Shown piece by piece: positions 42,973-52,051 of a stretch of 64,000 nucleotides of DNA. A program made the translations under genes and the position numbers. How positions within the stretch are numbered: position 1 is the first letter of the stretch; each line of letters starts with the position of its first letter. The notes below the pieces were generated by a model. That model was not told where the DNA came from. It was given only the letters and a program-made list of their open reading frames with translations, and ran no database searches. The stretch comes from a virus: IMG/VR virus record IMGVR_UViG_3300030419_005456, positions 61,571 to 125,570 of that record; one strand, given 5' to 3'.

Positions 42973-44646
42973 TTATATTGATATTTTGAAGAGCTTGCGC
43001 CATATCTCAAATGATATAGGCGCAATGAAAGACTGTAATTCTCTATAAGAAGAAGCAGATAGAAATTGTTTATGTTTATCCTTGGGTAGTATTTCTCCTG
43101 CCCAAGCCTTGAACTCAGGATTGAAAAGAAAGCTCTTGGGAATTGACCATCCTGTTTTGTGCTTATCCAAAACAAAGTCTGGCATTATGCCCCTATAACT
43201 TTCCCTTAGTATGACTTTTGTTTGGTTGCTTCTTATTTTGTACATTGAAGGTATGCTATAAGCAAAGTCTCTGATCTTATTTGTTGTTAGAGGAAATCTA
43301 GCCTCCATTGAAAAGTTCATCCCAAGATTGTCGTTTCTTATCAGGAAGTTTTCTGCAACGCGACATATAAACTCTTTGTACATAACGTTATTAAGGTAGT
43401 CTTTAGATAAACAGTCCACTGGAAACCAATTAGTTTCTAACCACTTCTCTATGAACTCTTTTTGTAGGTTTGCTTTTTCTTGTAACGATTTATTATGTAT
43501 TGCTAGATGTTTTTTGTATCCAGTAAATAGCTCATCGCCGCCGTCACCAGACAAAGTTACTACAACACCATTCTCTGATACAGTTTTATTTAGAGCATAG
43601 TACGCAGGTGTGCTTTTGTTTGAGAAGGGTTCCTCTAAAGCCCATACAGCATCCTCAAAGCATTTAATGTAATCCTGCTCAGTAACTAACAGTTCTGTAT
43701 GGTCAGTTCCGTAATGTTTGCTAAGTTTGTAGGCGACATCGGCATCGCTGTTACAATCGGTTTCTTTCTCTACCTTCCATCTGGTTGTGAAAGTTTTAGG
43801 TTTATTTCTATACTGTACGAGTTCGTGTAATATGGTTGAAGAGTCTAATCCCCCACTAAGATAAAGCCCTATTGGTCTTCTTCCCATTAGGCATGATCTT
43901 ACAGATTCGGAAATAACTTTCCTGCAAGTGCTGTGAAGTCTCGGATAAAGGTCTACTTTTATTATCGGAGATGTATCAAACAGTTCGGCTTTTTTGTGTA
44001 CATGCTCATCTGATTCTTTACTTAGATTGTGAAGCCTGTATTTAATTATCTGGCCGGGATATAGTTTAGATATATTGTGGTAAACGGTTGTTGTGCCACT
44101 TATAGAACCTCTTTCAATTCGTTCTTGTATATCTTCTTTTGTTATTTGAAGGGAAATACCATAAGCCATTAAAGACTTAATGCTAGAAGAAAAAACTAGA
44201 GTTTCATTTTCTCTATAAACAAATAGGGGTTTTGCGCCAGCCGCATCTCTAGCGAAAACTAGAGTTTGGTCTAGCTTGTCATACCAAGCTATCGCATACA
44301 TACCATCTAGCTTATGTATAAAATCTTTGCCATGCCTTCTTAACCCCTTAGCTAAAACCTCGGTGTCAGACTCAGTAGCAAAGCTCTCGCCCGCCTTTTC
44401 AAGATTAGATTTTAACTCAAGGTAGTTATAGATTTCCCCATTAAAAGACAAGACCCACCTATCATCTAGCACCCAAGGCTGTTTAGATGATGATGGGTCT
44501 TCGGTTATAGCTAATAGGTTGTGTCCTAGAGTAATAGACTTATCAGAATAAATGCCATTACCATCCGGCCCTCTATACTTAGAGGCTTCAAGCATGCGAT
44601 CCATTCTAGCTTTGTCTAAATGATTAAAGCCGTATATTCCACACAT
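42973..44646 (-). CDS. asnB: Asparagine synthetase (glutamine-hydrolysing)
   Basis: 557 aa, as in bacterial AsnB (about 554). MCGIYGF gives the N-terminal cysteine nucleophile of the glutaminase; LSGGLDSSTI is the ATP-pyrophosphatase P-loop; SGDGGDELFTGY and MEARFPL are family motifs. Makes asparagine, or may amidate a sugar or peptide, as similar enzymes do in glycan clusters. Neighbours are Kdo and glycosyltransferase genes on one side and exported proteins on the other. Confidence 0.92.
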   Translation of the reverse strand: MCGIYGFNHLDKARMDRMLEASKYRGPDGNGIYSDKSITLGHNLLAITEDPSSSKQPWVLDDRWVLSFNGEIYNYLELKSNLEKAGESFATESDTEVLAKGLRRHGKDFIHKLDGMYAIAWYDKLDQTLVFARDAAGAKPLFVYRENETLVFSSSIKSLMAYGISLQITKEDIQERIERGSISGTTTVYHNISKLYPGQIIKYRLHNLSKESDEHVHKKAELFDTSPIIKVDLYPRLHSTCRKVISESVRSCLMGRRPIGLYLSGGLDSSTILHELVQYRNKPKTFTTRWKVEKETDCNSDADVAYKLSKHYGTDHTELLVTEQDYIKCFEDAVWALEEPFSNKSTPAYYALNKTVSENGVVVTLSGDGGDELFTGYKKHLAIHNKSLQEKANLQKEFIEKWLETNWFPVDCLSKDYLNNVMYKEFICRVAENFLIRNDNLGMNFSMEARFPLTTNKIRDFAYSIPSMYKIRSNQTKVILRESYRGIMPDFVLDKHKTGWSIPKSFLFNPEFKAWAGEILPKDKHKQFLSASSYRELQSFIAPISFEIWRKLFKISI

Positions 44647-44665
44647 ATGCTATTTGTCGATTGTG

Positions 44666-44830
44666 TTAAACTTTGCATCCATCGCAGTCGCAATTAGCAT
44701 CACAGGAACATACGTCCCCACAAGCACAAACTTCAGCACAGTCGCAGTTGGAATTGTTAGAATTGCATCCAATCAAAAATGCTGTGGTAAACATTAAAAA
44801 AACTGATAGTATTAAAGAGATTGTTTTCAT
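44666..44830 (-). CDS. Small cysteine-rich lipoprotein
   Basis: 54 aa. Codons 1-21 form a signal (MKTISLILSVFLMFTTAFLIG) ending in the lipobox-like FLIGC, so Cys22 would be the lipidated residue. The mature part is NSNNSNCDCAEVCACG... with 10 further cysteines in 24 residues, mostly as CxC. It may bind metals as in metallothioneins. AAAGG sits before the ATG. The DUF1501 gene ends 21 bases upstream, so the two are likely one operon. Confidence 0.7.
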   Translation of the reverse strand: MKTISLILSVFLMFTTAFLIGCNSNNSNCDCAEVCACGDVCSCDANCDCDGCKV

Positions 44831-44851
44831 CGTATTGCCTTTCTTTAGCGT

Positions 44852-46105
44852 TTATAAAATTGATTTAGTGCCAACATCCAAGAAATATCTTGGTCGCCCA
44901 TTCATGTCAACCTTTTGGGTGTGTTGGTCAATACCAAAATGCTTAAACAGTGTTGCTGTAACATTTTGTGGTGTAATAGGATCAGTTTTTGGTTCTTCAG
45001 CTTTAGACGTAGATTGACCAATAACCCTACCCATTTCAAAATCACCACCGGCAAACATCAATGGGGATAGTCTAGGCCAGTGATCTCGCCCAGCATTTCC
45101 ATTAATCTTGTAGGTACGACCAAACTCACCAGTAACAACAAGCAGAACATTTTTGTCTATGCCCTTATTGTGGATGTCATTTATAAAAGCCTTCAAAGCT
45201 CTATCAATCGGAGGCACTCTACTCTTCAATGCTTTGGATATGTTACTGTGCATATCCCATCCACCATACTGTACTGTAACAAACTTGGTTCCATTTTGTA
45301 CGAGCCTACGGGCTAGTAGCATTTGCTCTCCAATTCCGCTACCGTATTCTTCTAGTAGTCTTGGGTCTTCTTTTTTAACGTCAAAGGCGTTGGCTATATT
45401 TCCAAGTATCATGCTATAGGACTGTTTTCGTAAATCTGCCCAAGCATCTGCCCCTTTATCAACACCGGCTTTAAGGGTGTCAAGATCGTTGAGTAAACCT
45501 TGGCGATTGAGAAGGCCATCTTTTTCTATTTTAAGTTTAAGGTTTTTAACGCCTTCGCCTGTAGCGTCGTATGGGTCGAACGAAGTTCCCAACCATGCTC
45601 CACCATCATAAGTTATGTTGTTTACTCTAACATAAGATGGCATACCCGTAAGGGGGTGGTTAGAACCGTAAGAGCTAGAAACCATAGCGCCATAAGACGG
45701 ATTGTAGGCTGGTGATTGTGGTGTATTATCTGTGCTGTTATAACCAGTCATTACCCAGTGTGTTCCAGTCCTGTGACTAGAGTTACCGTGAGCAAAAGAG
45801 CGAACGACTGTCATTTTATCGCCCACGCCAGCAAGACCCGTCCAGTCACCACCAATTAGATAGTCACCTTTAGTCATTACCGAACCATTGACTGCTCTTA
45901 CTTCAGCAGGTGCGTCCTGCTTTGGGTCAAATGTTTCTACTTGTGTTGCTCCACCCCCAAGCCACACCCAAACCACAGATTTATCATTGGGTAGTAAGCA
46001 ACTGTTCTCGGCGGCGTGAATGTCTGACAATCCCATAGAAGCGAATCCAGCACCAACGCTTCCAATTTGCATAAAGTCTCGTCTATTGAATTTGATATTT
46101 ATCAT
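44852..46105 (-). CDS. DUF1501 family protein with Tat-like leader
   Basis: 417 aa. NRRDFMQIGSVGAGFASMGLS is a twin-arginine export leader. VVWVWLGGGATQVETFDPK, GTHWVMTGYNS, FVTVQYGGWDMHSN and VTGEFGRT with GRDHWPR are DUF1501 marks. The family has a sulfatase/alkaline-phosphatase-like fold and is abundant in Planctomycetes and relatives, usually with DUF1549/DUF1553 partners, absent here. Likely exported. A rare phage gene; probable host acquisition. Ends 21 bases before the lipoprotein start. Confidence 0.85.
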   Translation of the reverse strand: MINIKFNRRDFMQIGSVGAGFASMGLSDIHAAENSCLLPNDKSVVWVWLGGGATQVETFDPKQDAPAEVRAVNGSVMTKGDYLIGGDWTGLAGVGDKMTVVRSFAHGNSSHRTGTHWVMTGYNSTDNTPQSPAYNPSYGAMVSSSYGSNHPLTGMPSYVRVNNITYDGGAWLGTSFDPYDATGEGVKNLKLKIEKDGLLNRQGLLNDLDTLKAGVDKGADAWADLRKQSYSMILGNIANAFDVKKEDPRLLEEYGSGIGEQMLLARRLVQNGTKFVTVQYGGWDMHSNISKALKSRVPPIDRALKAFINDIHNKGIDKNVLLVVTGEFGRTYKINGNAGRDHWPRLSPLMFAGGDFEMGRVIGQSTSKAEEPKTDPITPQNVTATLFKHFGIDQHTQKVDMNGRPRYFLDVGTKSIL

Positions 46106-46650
46106 TTTCCGTACACCTTATTAAAGTCAAAGAATCTCCAGCGGTTTAAGTGTTTGACATCTTCATCTTCGTTGATGTGATGTAAGTATTCAAGCACTTC
46201 GCTCCACGTTGAAAAAACCATCTGATGTGGGACAACACCAAACATCCAGTTGGGAAGATTCTTTTTCCCTTGCTTGCATCTTACAATCACAGGTTTCTTC
46301 TGGGTTACAGCAAGAAAAGCCTCATGGTAAGAACCGCATAAATGATTGTCCACATCTAGGTTCATAATAATAAAATGCGCTATGTCTACCATGCGTAAAT
46401 CAACAGCACAAATTGGTTTCATAACACTAGAAACTTCGTCGTACTTTTCTTGTTTCTTGTACTTCTCAACTAAGTTTCTAGTCTCTTCGTTTTCTGGCGC
46501 AAAATTACTAGGCTTAGAACATGGGTCAAAAACACCAATTCCAATGTCTTGTAACTTGGGAGTTAAGATACTTCTCCATAATTTACCCCCACCTTTAACC
46601 CTGTCCATCGGCCCACATAGATAGCAAGTTGTTCCTTTAAGCCTATTCAT
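46102..46650 (-). CDS. Nucleoside 2-deoxyribosyltransferase-like protein
   Basis: 182 aa. CYLCGPMDRVKGGGKLWRSIL is the opening of this family, VDLRMVDIAHFIIMNLD the substrate strand and CGSYHEAFLAVTQKKPVIV the glutamate-bearing segment. The family moves deoxyribose between bases or hydrolyses nucleosides or nucleotides, giving a possible role in nucleotide scavenging. A GTATAATA box is right upstream. Overlaps the DUF1501 start by 4 bases. Confidence 0.75.
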   Translation of the reverse strand: MNRLKGTTCYLCGPMDRVKGGGKLWRSILTPKLQDIGIGVFDPCSKPSNFAPENEETRNLVEKYKKQEKYDEVSSVMKPICAVDLRMVDIAHFIIMNLDVDNHLCGSYHEAFLAVTQKKPVIVRCKQGKKNLPNWMFGVVPHQMVFSTWSEVLEYLHHINEDEDVKHLNRWRFFDFNKVYGK

Positions 46651-46663
46651 ATTACACCTTTAT

Positions 46664-46671
46664 TATTATAC
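46664..46671 (-). promoter_or_regulatory. GTATAATA box before the deoxyribosyltransferase-like gene
   Basis: Minus strand TTAGTGTATAATAATAA lies 13 bases before the ATG, leaving a very short leader with AAAGGTG. Confidence 0.5.
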
Positions 46672-46683
46672 ACTAAATTGCGA

Positions 46684-47166
46684 CTATTTTGCGAAAGCAT
46701 CGGCAACCAAAGCTACTACATCAGTATAGGTCTTTGCTTTAACACGTTCTCTCACTATTTTTACAGCATCAGCTTTAGTATGACCAGATTTGCGCAGTAT
46801 GTCTACAGCGTCCTTAATTACTTGTTGTGAAGTACCACTAGAATTGGGGGTAGGCTTCTCGCTATTAGAGGGGTTCTCTATTACGTTTTTAGTAACCCAA
46901 TTTCTAGCATTTGAATCACCGGCTTTTGCTTTTTCTATAGCGGTTCTGCATATGACATTCCAATCTTCTTCGGTCATGGGGTCACTACCAATGGGTTCTT
47001 CATCAATGTAATCACCATCGTCATCGTCATCTATGGCTATATATTGATCTATTGGTTTTACATTTATATAAGAAATAACAAAAATTATAATCGCAAGTAA
47101 GCAAAACCAAAAGTATGCTGCACCTTCGTATGGTTCAAACCCGTTCATTTGTGCTAGTGTCAACAT
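46684..47166 (-). CDS. Membrane-anchored protein with acidic linker
   Basis: 160 aa. One segment (AAYFWFCLLAIIIFVISYINV) is followed by an Asp-rich run (IAIDDDDDGDYIDEE) and a C-terminal three-helix unit (VIKDAVDILRKSGHTKADAVKIVRERV) reminiscent of RuvA-type or UBA-like ends. AAAAGGAG precedes the ATG. A sigma70-type promoter lies upstream. Function unknown. Confidence 0.6.
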   Translation of the reverse strand: MLTLAQMNGFEPYEGAAYFWFCLLAIIIFVISYINVKPIDQYIAIDDDDDGDYIDEEPIGSDPMTEEDWNVICRTAIEKAKAGDSNARNWVTKNVIENPSNSEKPTPNSSGTSQQVIKDAVDILRKSGHTKADAVKIVRERVKAKTYTDVVALVADAFAK

Positions 47167-47239
47167 TCAATTCTCCTTTTGTTCCCATTCTTCAACTTCT
47201 TGCATCATCATCATCCATACAACATATTCTTCTTCGTTC

Positions 47240-47267
47240 ATTGTACCATACTCTGAGCATTTGTCAA
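47240..47267 (-). promoter_or_regulatory. Sigma70-like promoter with extended -10
   Basis: Minus strand TTGACA (47262-47267), 16 bases, TACAAT (47240-47245) preceded by TGG. Near-consensus and placed right after a terminator, so it starts the unit of 46684-47166. Confidence 0.75.
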
Positions 47268-47279
47268 GTACATAAAAAA

Positions 47280-47317
47280 GGGGGAGCAAGGCGAAAGCAC
47301 AAAAACCTCACTCCCCC
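47280..47317 (-). terminator. Strong intrinsic terminator after rIIB
   Basis: Minus strand GGGGGAGTGAGG pairs with CCTTGCTCCCCC across a loop rich in T, followed by TTTTTT. It ends the rIIA-rIIB unit and insulates the sigma70-like promoter downstream. Confidence 0.9.
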
Positions 47318-47336
47318 CACACCAACAATAACGCAC

Positions 47337-48170
47337 TTAGGCTGTTACCATTTCTCTGTTCATCATCTTAGAGAAAACGGCAATGCGTTCACGAATGTTA
47401 TCTTTCCATGCCTCGTCGTACTGTACGCTTTTGGCAGGGGCATCACCCATGAACACAGCCTTATCAAACGGATCAGTAAATAACGCTACTACTTCGTACT
47501 TACAACAGCGTAGTTTTTGATAGCGTGAGCAAGTTGGCACACTAACTACGTCTTGAGGATTGACCTTGACAATGATGAACTGATCTCCACCATCCTCACT
47601 TCCATATTCTTTAACATAGTCGTGTGAGCCAACATGAAGTCCATGACTACAACCGTTATTACGATTGTTGTCTACACCTTCACGATCAATTTCAACCGTG
47701 TTACCGATGGAGTTGTCAAATTGTCCAGACCACTTATCCTTAAAGTCCTTGTCAACCGCTTTGTACGCAAGGAAGTGACCATCGTCTGTAATAGGAAGAT
47801 GCTCATGTTGCATAAAATCAAACAGTTCAACAATAGCCTTATCGGAAGGATTGGTGCTAAGGTTGTCTAGAAAGTTTAGCATTGGCTCGAAGTTGAAGCC
47901 CTCTCTTTTCATCTGAACAATACGATCAGTGAAAAGCTCTGGCATTTCCTGTCCATCCCAATGGAGTGTGCCATTCTTAACATCTACAAACCCTTCGCAA
48001 TAATGTTCGATTGCAGATTGGATGTCATAGGATGCTTCAAAATGTTCAACATTGCCATTCTCTAAATAAGCTACCAGCTTATCGTAGTTAGGGTGGTTTT
48101 TGTCAAAGGTATAGGTTTTTGAATCGACTACACAATTCACCACACCTTTATTGCTGATGATAAATTTCAT
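47337..48170 (-). CDS. rIIB: rIIB-like protein
   Basis: 277 aa. The central LPITDDGHFLAYKAVD and CSHGLHVGSHDYVKEYG, then IIVKVNPQDVVSVP and RCCKYEVVALF, match the T4 rIIB family. Function in T4 is tied to lysis inhibition and membrane state, still unresolved; here it pairs with rIIA as in T4. The strong terminator downstream ends the unit. Confidence 0.88.
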   Translation of the reverse strand: MKFIISNKGVVNCVVDSKTYTFDKNHPNYDKLVAYLENGNVEHFEASYDIQSAIEHYCEGFVDVKNGTLHWDGQEMPELFTDRIVQMKREGFNFEPMLNFLDNLSTNPSDKAIVELFDFMQHEHLPITDDGHFLAYKAVDKDFKDKWSGQFDNSIGNTVEIDREGVDNNRNNGCSHGLHVGSHDYVKEYGSEDGGDQFIIVKVNPQDVVSVPTCSRYQKLRCCKYEVVALFTDPFDKAVFMGDAPAKSVQYDEAWKDNIRERIAVFSKMMNREMVTA

Positions 48171-48181
48171 TTTGTTTTTCC

Positions 48182-48412
48182 TTATTTAATTACTTCAAGA
48201 ACTTTTAGATCACTAATTTTTGATAGCGAAAACGATTTAACTACATCCTCGCTTTTTACCGTAACAAATGCTCCCTGCTGACCGAACCCAAAATCCACAA
48301 TAGTTCCAACCCTTGGTTTCTCATGGTAAGTAAATGACAGTTTTGCGTCATCTTGTAAAGCACGGCTAAGTAACGGTTTCAACTTACTAAAATTTTCTCC
48401 ACTAATTCTCAT
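48182..48412 (-). CDS. Small protein between rIIA and rIIB
   Basis: 76 aa. VGTIVDFGFGQQGAFVTVKSEDVVKSFSLSKI looks like a small beta-barrel (SH3-like), after a helix at the front. It overlaps the rIIA stop by 11 bases and precedes rIIB by 11. In T4 rIIA and rIIB adjoin directly, so this insertion is notable. No family recognised. Confidence 0.6.
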   Translation of the reverse strand: MRISGENFSKLKPLLSRALQDDAKLSFTYHEKPRVGTIVDFGFGQQGAFVTVKSEDVVKSFSLSKISDLKVLEVIK

Positions 48413-50549
48413 TCTTTTCTCCTATCATATCAACATACTTTGCTAGTTCAATAGTTTCTTCATCTTCCCAGTAGCCGTAAGACCTGTGTTCAACGTACAG
48501 CCCTACTAGTGGAATGGTCTCTAGCATTTGCTCATATTTTTTCTCCCAATCAAAAAGGTTCTCGTTTACTTCAATATCACGGTATTGTAACCTATTCATG
48601 CTGAGTTTACTACATGCCATTTGGTATTTGTCTGCTTCCTCTTGTTTATCAGAATATTTGCTGTACATATCAGCATACTCTTTGAACAATGTAGGAGGGC
48701 TAGAGCAAAGCACCATGATTTTATTTAGGTGCTTCCAAGTTCTATCCGTAGCATGATGATACCAATTCAAAAACTCAGGATACCAAGATTCAATATCGTC
48801 TAAGTATTTAGAGGCAACAACAGTCCTAGCAAAATCTAATGCGTTAATCCACTGTCCATTAGCGTTGAACTTCTTTTGATTAATCGTAGCACTTTTAATG
48901 CCATAGATTTTAATCTCTCCGTTTTCAAGCGCTTCCCTTAACTCATCGTTTCCATGAGACTTGAGAATATTTACCATAGACTGGCATCCTACATAAGCCT
49001 TCACTTTGTTACCATCTTTTCTCTCAAAGATTTCGTAGCGATGTATTTCGACATAGTATCCACCCTCTTGCATGTCAACTTCGGTGTCACGCCAATAACC
49101 TCTATTGCCATCTGTTTCCCAAACGGCAACCTTGCTTCTAGCTACACCACTACCACCACTACTACGCCTGTAAGAAGTTGTACTAGGTAGATCAGATGTC
49201 TTTTTAATTACTTCTGGATTACACCCTAAAACTTCACAGATGGCTTCAACAGTAGTATTCCTGAAGAGGTACATTTCATGCTCGTTCTCTCCATACTTTT
49301 CAGCAGGGATTAAACCTCTTACATACTCTCTACTTCGGCCTATTCCTCCACGCCCCAAGTCGTCGATATATACATGAATTTTCTTTTTGCTAGTAAAGAC
49401 CATTTTGCTTCTATCATCGGACGAGATACTAGTTTTGTAATCATCCTTATAAATATGTTTGACATTAGAACCTTCTGGAAAATTAACAGCCATGCTCCAA
49501 CCCCCGCCTTCCCAGAGGTCTTTATCTTTCCACTTCAACTCGGTATCATCAAAAATACCAGTTAGTTTATTGAGCCAATTACCTCTGTCAGTAAGCTGGC
49601 AGTATTTTATGCGGGCATCCCAGAGGGTTTCAGATGATTCAAAACTTTCGCTAACTACATCTACCATTTCTAATAGCATAGCCTTAACTTTGGACTCAAT
49701 GGCATCTTTCGTATACTTATTATAACTAAGTGCCTCACGACTTGGCGTTATATCTAATTCACCAATTTCAAAATAAATATTAATTGGTGCTTGGCAAATG
49801 GTAAAGATGTCACCTTCAAACACATCTGCCTCAATCGGATAAGCAACCTGCCCCATAATGGCTACGGAATGACCATACCTTTCTGATCTAACCTTCCAGA
49901 AATCACCCTCAACGGTATAGTCGAATTTTTCAACTTCCATTGGATGGCCTAAAAACTCTGGCTGAGTATTGAAGTATTTGTATACCTCTTCAGCTTCGTC
50001 ACAAAATTCACCGCAGTCATATTCATCTACGGCAAATGTTACTTCAACACCATTAGGTTCGGACGTATTACTTTCGTCAAGCAAAGCAAACACGGGTTGG
50101 TCATGCTCATTCTTATAAGCATTATAGGTACGTTTAACACCATTAAAATATGACGTAACAGAAAAGCTATCTGTATATGCAAAAGGGGATTTGCTACCTA
50201 AACCCAAACAGCCAACAGCGTCGTTGGTATTGGTTTTATTTGAACCAAAGTAAGTAGTGTAAAGATTCATACAATCTTCGTGAGACAGACCAGTGCCAAA
50301 GTCACGAATAGAAAAATATTGTTCCATGCGGTGCGGCATGTGGACGACAAAGGGTTTCTCAGGGCATCCAGCATCAACGTGAGAGTCATACGCATTGGTA
50401 GACAGTTCACGGACAACCGCCTTGATCTTATTGGCGTACAGGCCATCTGAGAGAATTGAGAACGCCTTAGCAGACGCTTCAATACTATAGTTAGATTCCT
50501 CGAAGGAACCGGAACGGACAATCGTGTTAGTGTTTTCTTGCAACTTCAT
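48402..50549 (-). CDS. rIIA: rIIA-like protein with GHKL ATPase fold
   Basis: I choose the ATG at 50549 (MKLQENTNTIVRSGSFEES), which has GGAGAG before it, for 715 aa, close to T4 rIIA (725). ELSTNAYDSHVDAG is the N-box, FSIRDFGTGLSHEDC the DxGxG loop and GCLGLGSKSPFAYT the G2 box of the GHKL ATPases. Together with rIIB it should affect the host envelope or lysis timing. A sigma70-like promoter lies upstream. Confidence 0.9.
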   Translation of the reverse strand: MKLQENTNTIVRSGSFEESNYSIEASAKAFSILSDGLYANKIKAVVRELSTNAYDSHVDAGCPEKPFVVHMPHRMEQYFSIRDFGTGLSHEDCMNLYTTYFGSNKTNTNDAVGCLGLGSKSPFAYTDSFSVTSYFNGVKRTYNAYKNEHDQPVFALLDESNTSEPNGVEVTFAVDEYDCGEFCDEAEEVYKYFNTQPEFLGHPMEVEKFDYTVEGDFWKVRSERYGHSVAIMGQVAYPIEADVFEGDIFTICQAPINIYFEIGELDITPSREALSYNKYTKDAIESKVKAMLLEMVDVVSESFESSETLWDARIKYCQLTDRGNWLNKLTGIFDDTELKWKDKDLWEGGGWSMAVNFPEGSNVKHIYKDDYKTSISSDDRSKMVFTSKKKIHVYIDDLGRGGIGRSREYVRGLIPAEKYGENEHEMYLFRNTTVEAICEVLGCNPEVIKKTSDLPSTTSYRRSSGGSGVARSKVAVWETDGNRGYWRDTEVDMQEGGYYVEIHRYEIFERKDGNKVKAYVGCQSMVNILKSHGNDELREALENGEIKIYGIKSATINQKKFNANGQWINALDFARTVVASKYLDDIESWYPEFLNWYHHATDRTWKHLNKIMVLCSSPPTLFKEYADMYSKYSDKQEEADKYQMACSKLSMNRLQYRDIEVNENLFDWEKKYEQMLETIPLVGLYVEHRSYGYWEDEETIELAKYVDMIGEKNEN

Positions 50550-50596
50550 GCTTTCGCTCTCCAAAAATAAATATGCTTTCAACAACCTTACCCCTA

Positions 50597-50624
50597 GTTT
50601 ATCGGCAGGTTCGCAGAAGTCAAT
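50597..50624 (-). promoter_or_regulatory. Sigma70-like promoter before rIIA
   Basis: Minus strand TTGACT (50619-50624), 16 bases, TAAACT (50597-50602). It lies about 50 bases from the rIIA ATG. The -10 is weak (4 of 6). Confidence 0.5.
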
Positions 50625-50667
50625 TACTTTTTTTTGAAATTTGGCGAAAACTTTTTGATTGGGTGTA

Positions 50668-50949
50668 TTATTTGTACTCTGGTAAAATGCCAAGCTCTAT
50701 CATTTGACTACCAACCACCATCATTATAATGTTAGGATTGCTGTTCCATTCACCATCTAAATTAACCTCGTTAAAAGGTAGACTGGTTACTGTACTAAAT
50801 GCTATATCTGTCATTTCGTCTAAATATTTTTCATCCTCTGTCTTATCAAATCTTTTTACTAAACCAACAAACTGTACTATCGCTTCTTGCAAATTTGGAT
50901 TATCATAGCATTTTTTTAATTCATCTACTGATATATCACTAATTTTCAT
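50668..50949 (-). CDS. Unrecognised small protein
   Basis: 93 aa of helices and polar loops (DELKKCYDNPNLQEAIVQFVGLVKRF). No motifs recognised. Overlaps the saccharopine-dehydrogenase-like gene by 4 bases and forms the end of the metabolic cassette. Confidence 0.55.
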   Translation of the reverse strand: MKISDISVDELKKCYDNPNLQEAIVQFVGLVKRFDKTEDEKYLDEMTDIAFSTVTSLPFNEVNLDGEWNSNPNIIMMVVGSQMIELGILPEYK

Positions 50950-52049
50950 AAAAGTTTATTTAATGTGTCATTAAACTCCTCATAGGGTATGTGGCTATAG
51001 GTTAAACGTCTGTCCAGACCAAATGCTCTGTCCAGAAGTCCTCTTGCCATTATATCAGCTACACTAGCGATTGAAAAGGCAGTTGCCTTCTGCATGGCGG
51101 TAAAGTTCTTCACATCTTCAAACGAGCCTTTATCGGCGTTGACTAGAATCTCTTTATTCCAACTTAGATCGCCTTTCGTAACAACAGTCTTTAGTATGAC
51201 TAAATCCCTTCGGTCAACACTGTGCCAGTAATTGTCTGCGCAACCTTTTTCAAATATATGCCTGAGACAATCTTCAGGAAGTTCGCACCTGTCTATCAGA
51301 AATTTTACTAGCTTACAGTGACCGGTATATCTGAGGGTTTTATAAGAACAATGCTTAACACCTCTATCTTTCATTGTATGAATAGTATGTGAGGAACCAC
51401 CGCTTGTATAAAATGCTTCTAGTTCTCCCAGATTCTCTGTCATTACAGATTGTAGACCATCCATTCCATAAACCTGTTCCAATTCTCCATTAATCAACAC
51501 TTCACAGTCATCTCTGTATTCATTTATTAAACCGTCTATAGACCAAGTAACAGTATAATTTAATGGATTGTTATTTTGTACAAGAGGAAGTCCACCAACC
51601 ATCATAGAAATTTCATCAGCACCACCTAGTTGCTGAAAACCCTGTTCGGCAAGTATATTAATCCAACCGGGAGCTAAACCTAAGTCTGTCATCACCGGCT
51701 TGGCAGCAATATCTTTTGCTCTATAATTAATTTCTTGACTTACAGGGACACTACCACCTAAGTCACAGTATCTAATACCATTATCCATGCAGTAATTTGC
51801 TACAATTTGGGTTTGATGGTACGGAAGTGCAGAGATAACTACGTTTGGTTTGTGTGCCAATACCCGATGGATTTCTGTTTCTAAATCATCAACGGCTTGT
51901 AGCTGATAATTGCTTATACCTAAGCCGCCTATATTATCCTTAAGAATTTTAATATCTTTATCTATAACAAACAAGCTATAGCCCATTTTATTCATGGCAT
52001 AGGCTATAGCTGTACCCATTCTTCCTGAACCAAATATTGCGGCTTTCAT
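50946..52049 (-). CDS. Saccharopine-dehydrogenase-like oxidoreductase
   Basis: 367 aa. AIFGSGRMGTAIAYAMNKMG binds the dinucleotide; VVISALPYHQTQIVANYCMD, YCDLGGSVPV and TDLGLAPGWINILAEQG follow the saccharopine dehydrogenase/lysine-6-dehydrogenase pattern. The second domain contains YTSGGSSHTIHTM and TLRYTGHCKLV. Family members act on lysine-derived substrates. With an aldehyde dehydrogenase nearby, it could belong to a lysine or amino-aldehyde pathway, but the substrate is not fixed by sequence. Confidence 0.8.
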   Translation of the reverse strand: MKAAIFGSGRMGTAIAYAMNKMGYSLFVIDKDIKILKDNIGGLGISNYQLQAVDDLETEIHRVLAHKPNVVISALPYHQTQIVANYCMDNGIRYCDLGGSVPVSQEINYRAKDIAAKPVMTDLGLAPGWINILAEQGFQQLGGADEISMMVGGLPLVQNNNPLNYTVTWSIDGLINEYRDDCEVLINGELEQVYGMDGLQSVMTENLGELEAFYTSGGSSHTIHTMKDRGVKHCSYKTLRYTGHCKLVKFLIDRCELPEDCLRHIFEKGCADNYWHSVDRRDLVILKTVVTKGDLSWNKEILVNADKGSFEDVKNFTAMQKATAFSIASVADIMARGLLDRAFGLDRRLTYSHIPYEEFNDTLNKLL

Positions 52050-52051
52050 TG

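Noticed and set aside
47167-47241. A 24-codon leader frame (starts MNEEEYVV)
   Set aside because: Its ATG overlaps the -10 element of the sigma70-like promoter, so it would not be in the transcript; later ATGs lack a good ribosome site.
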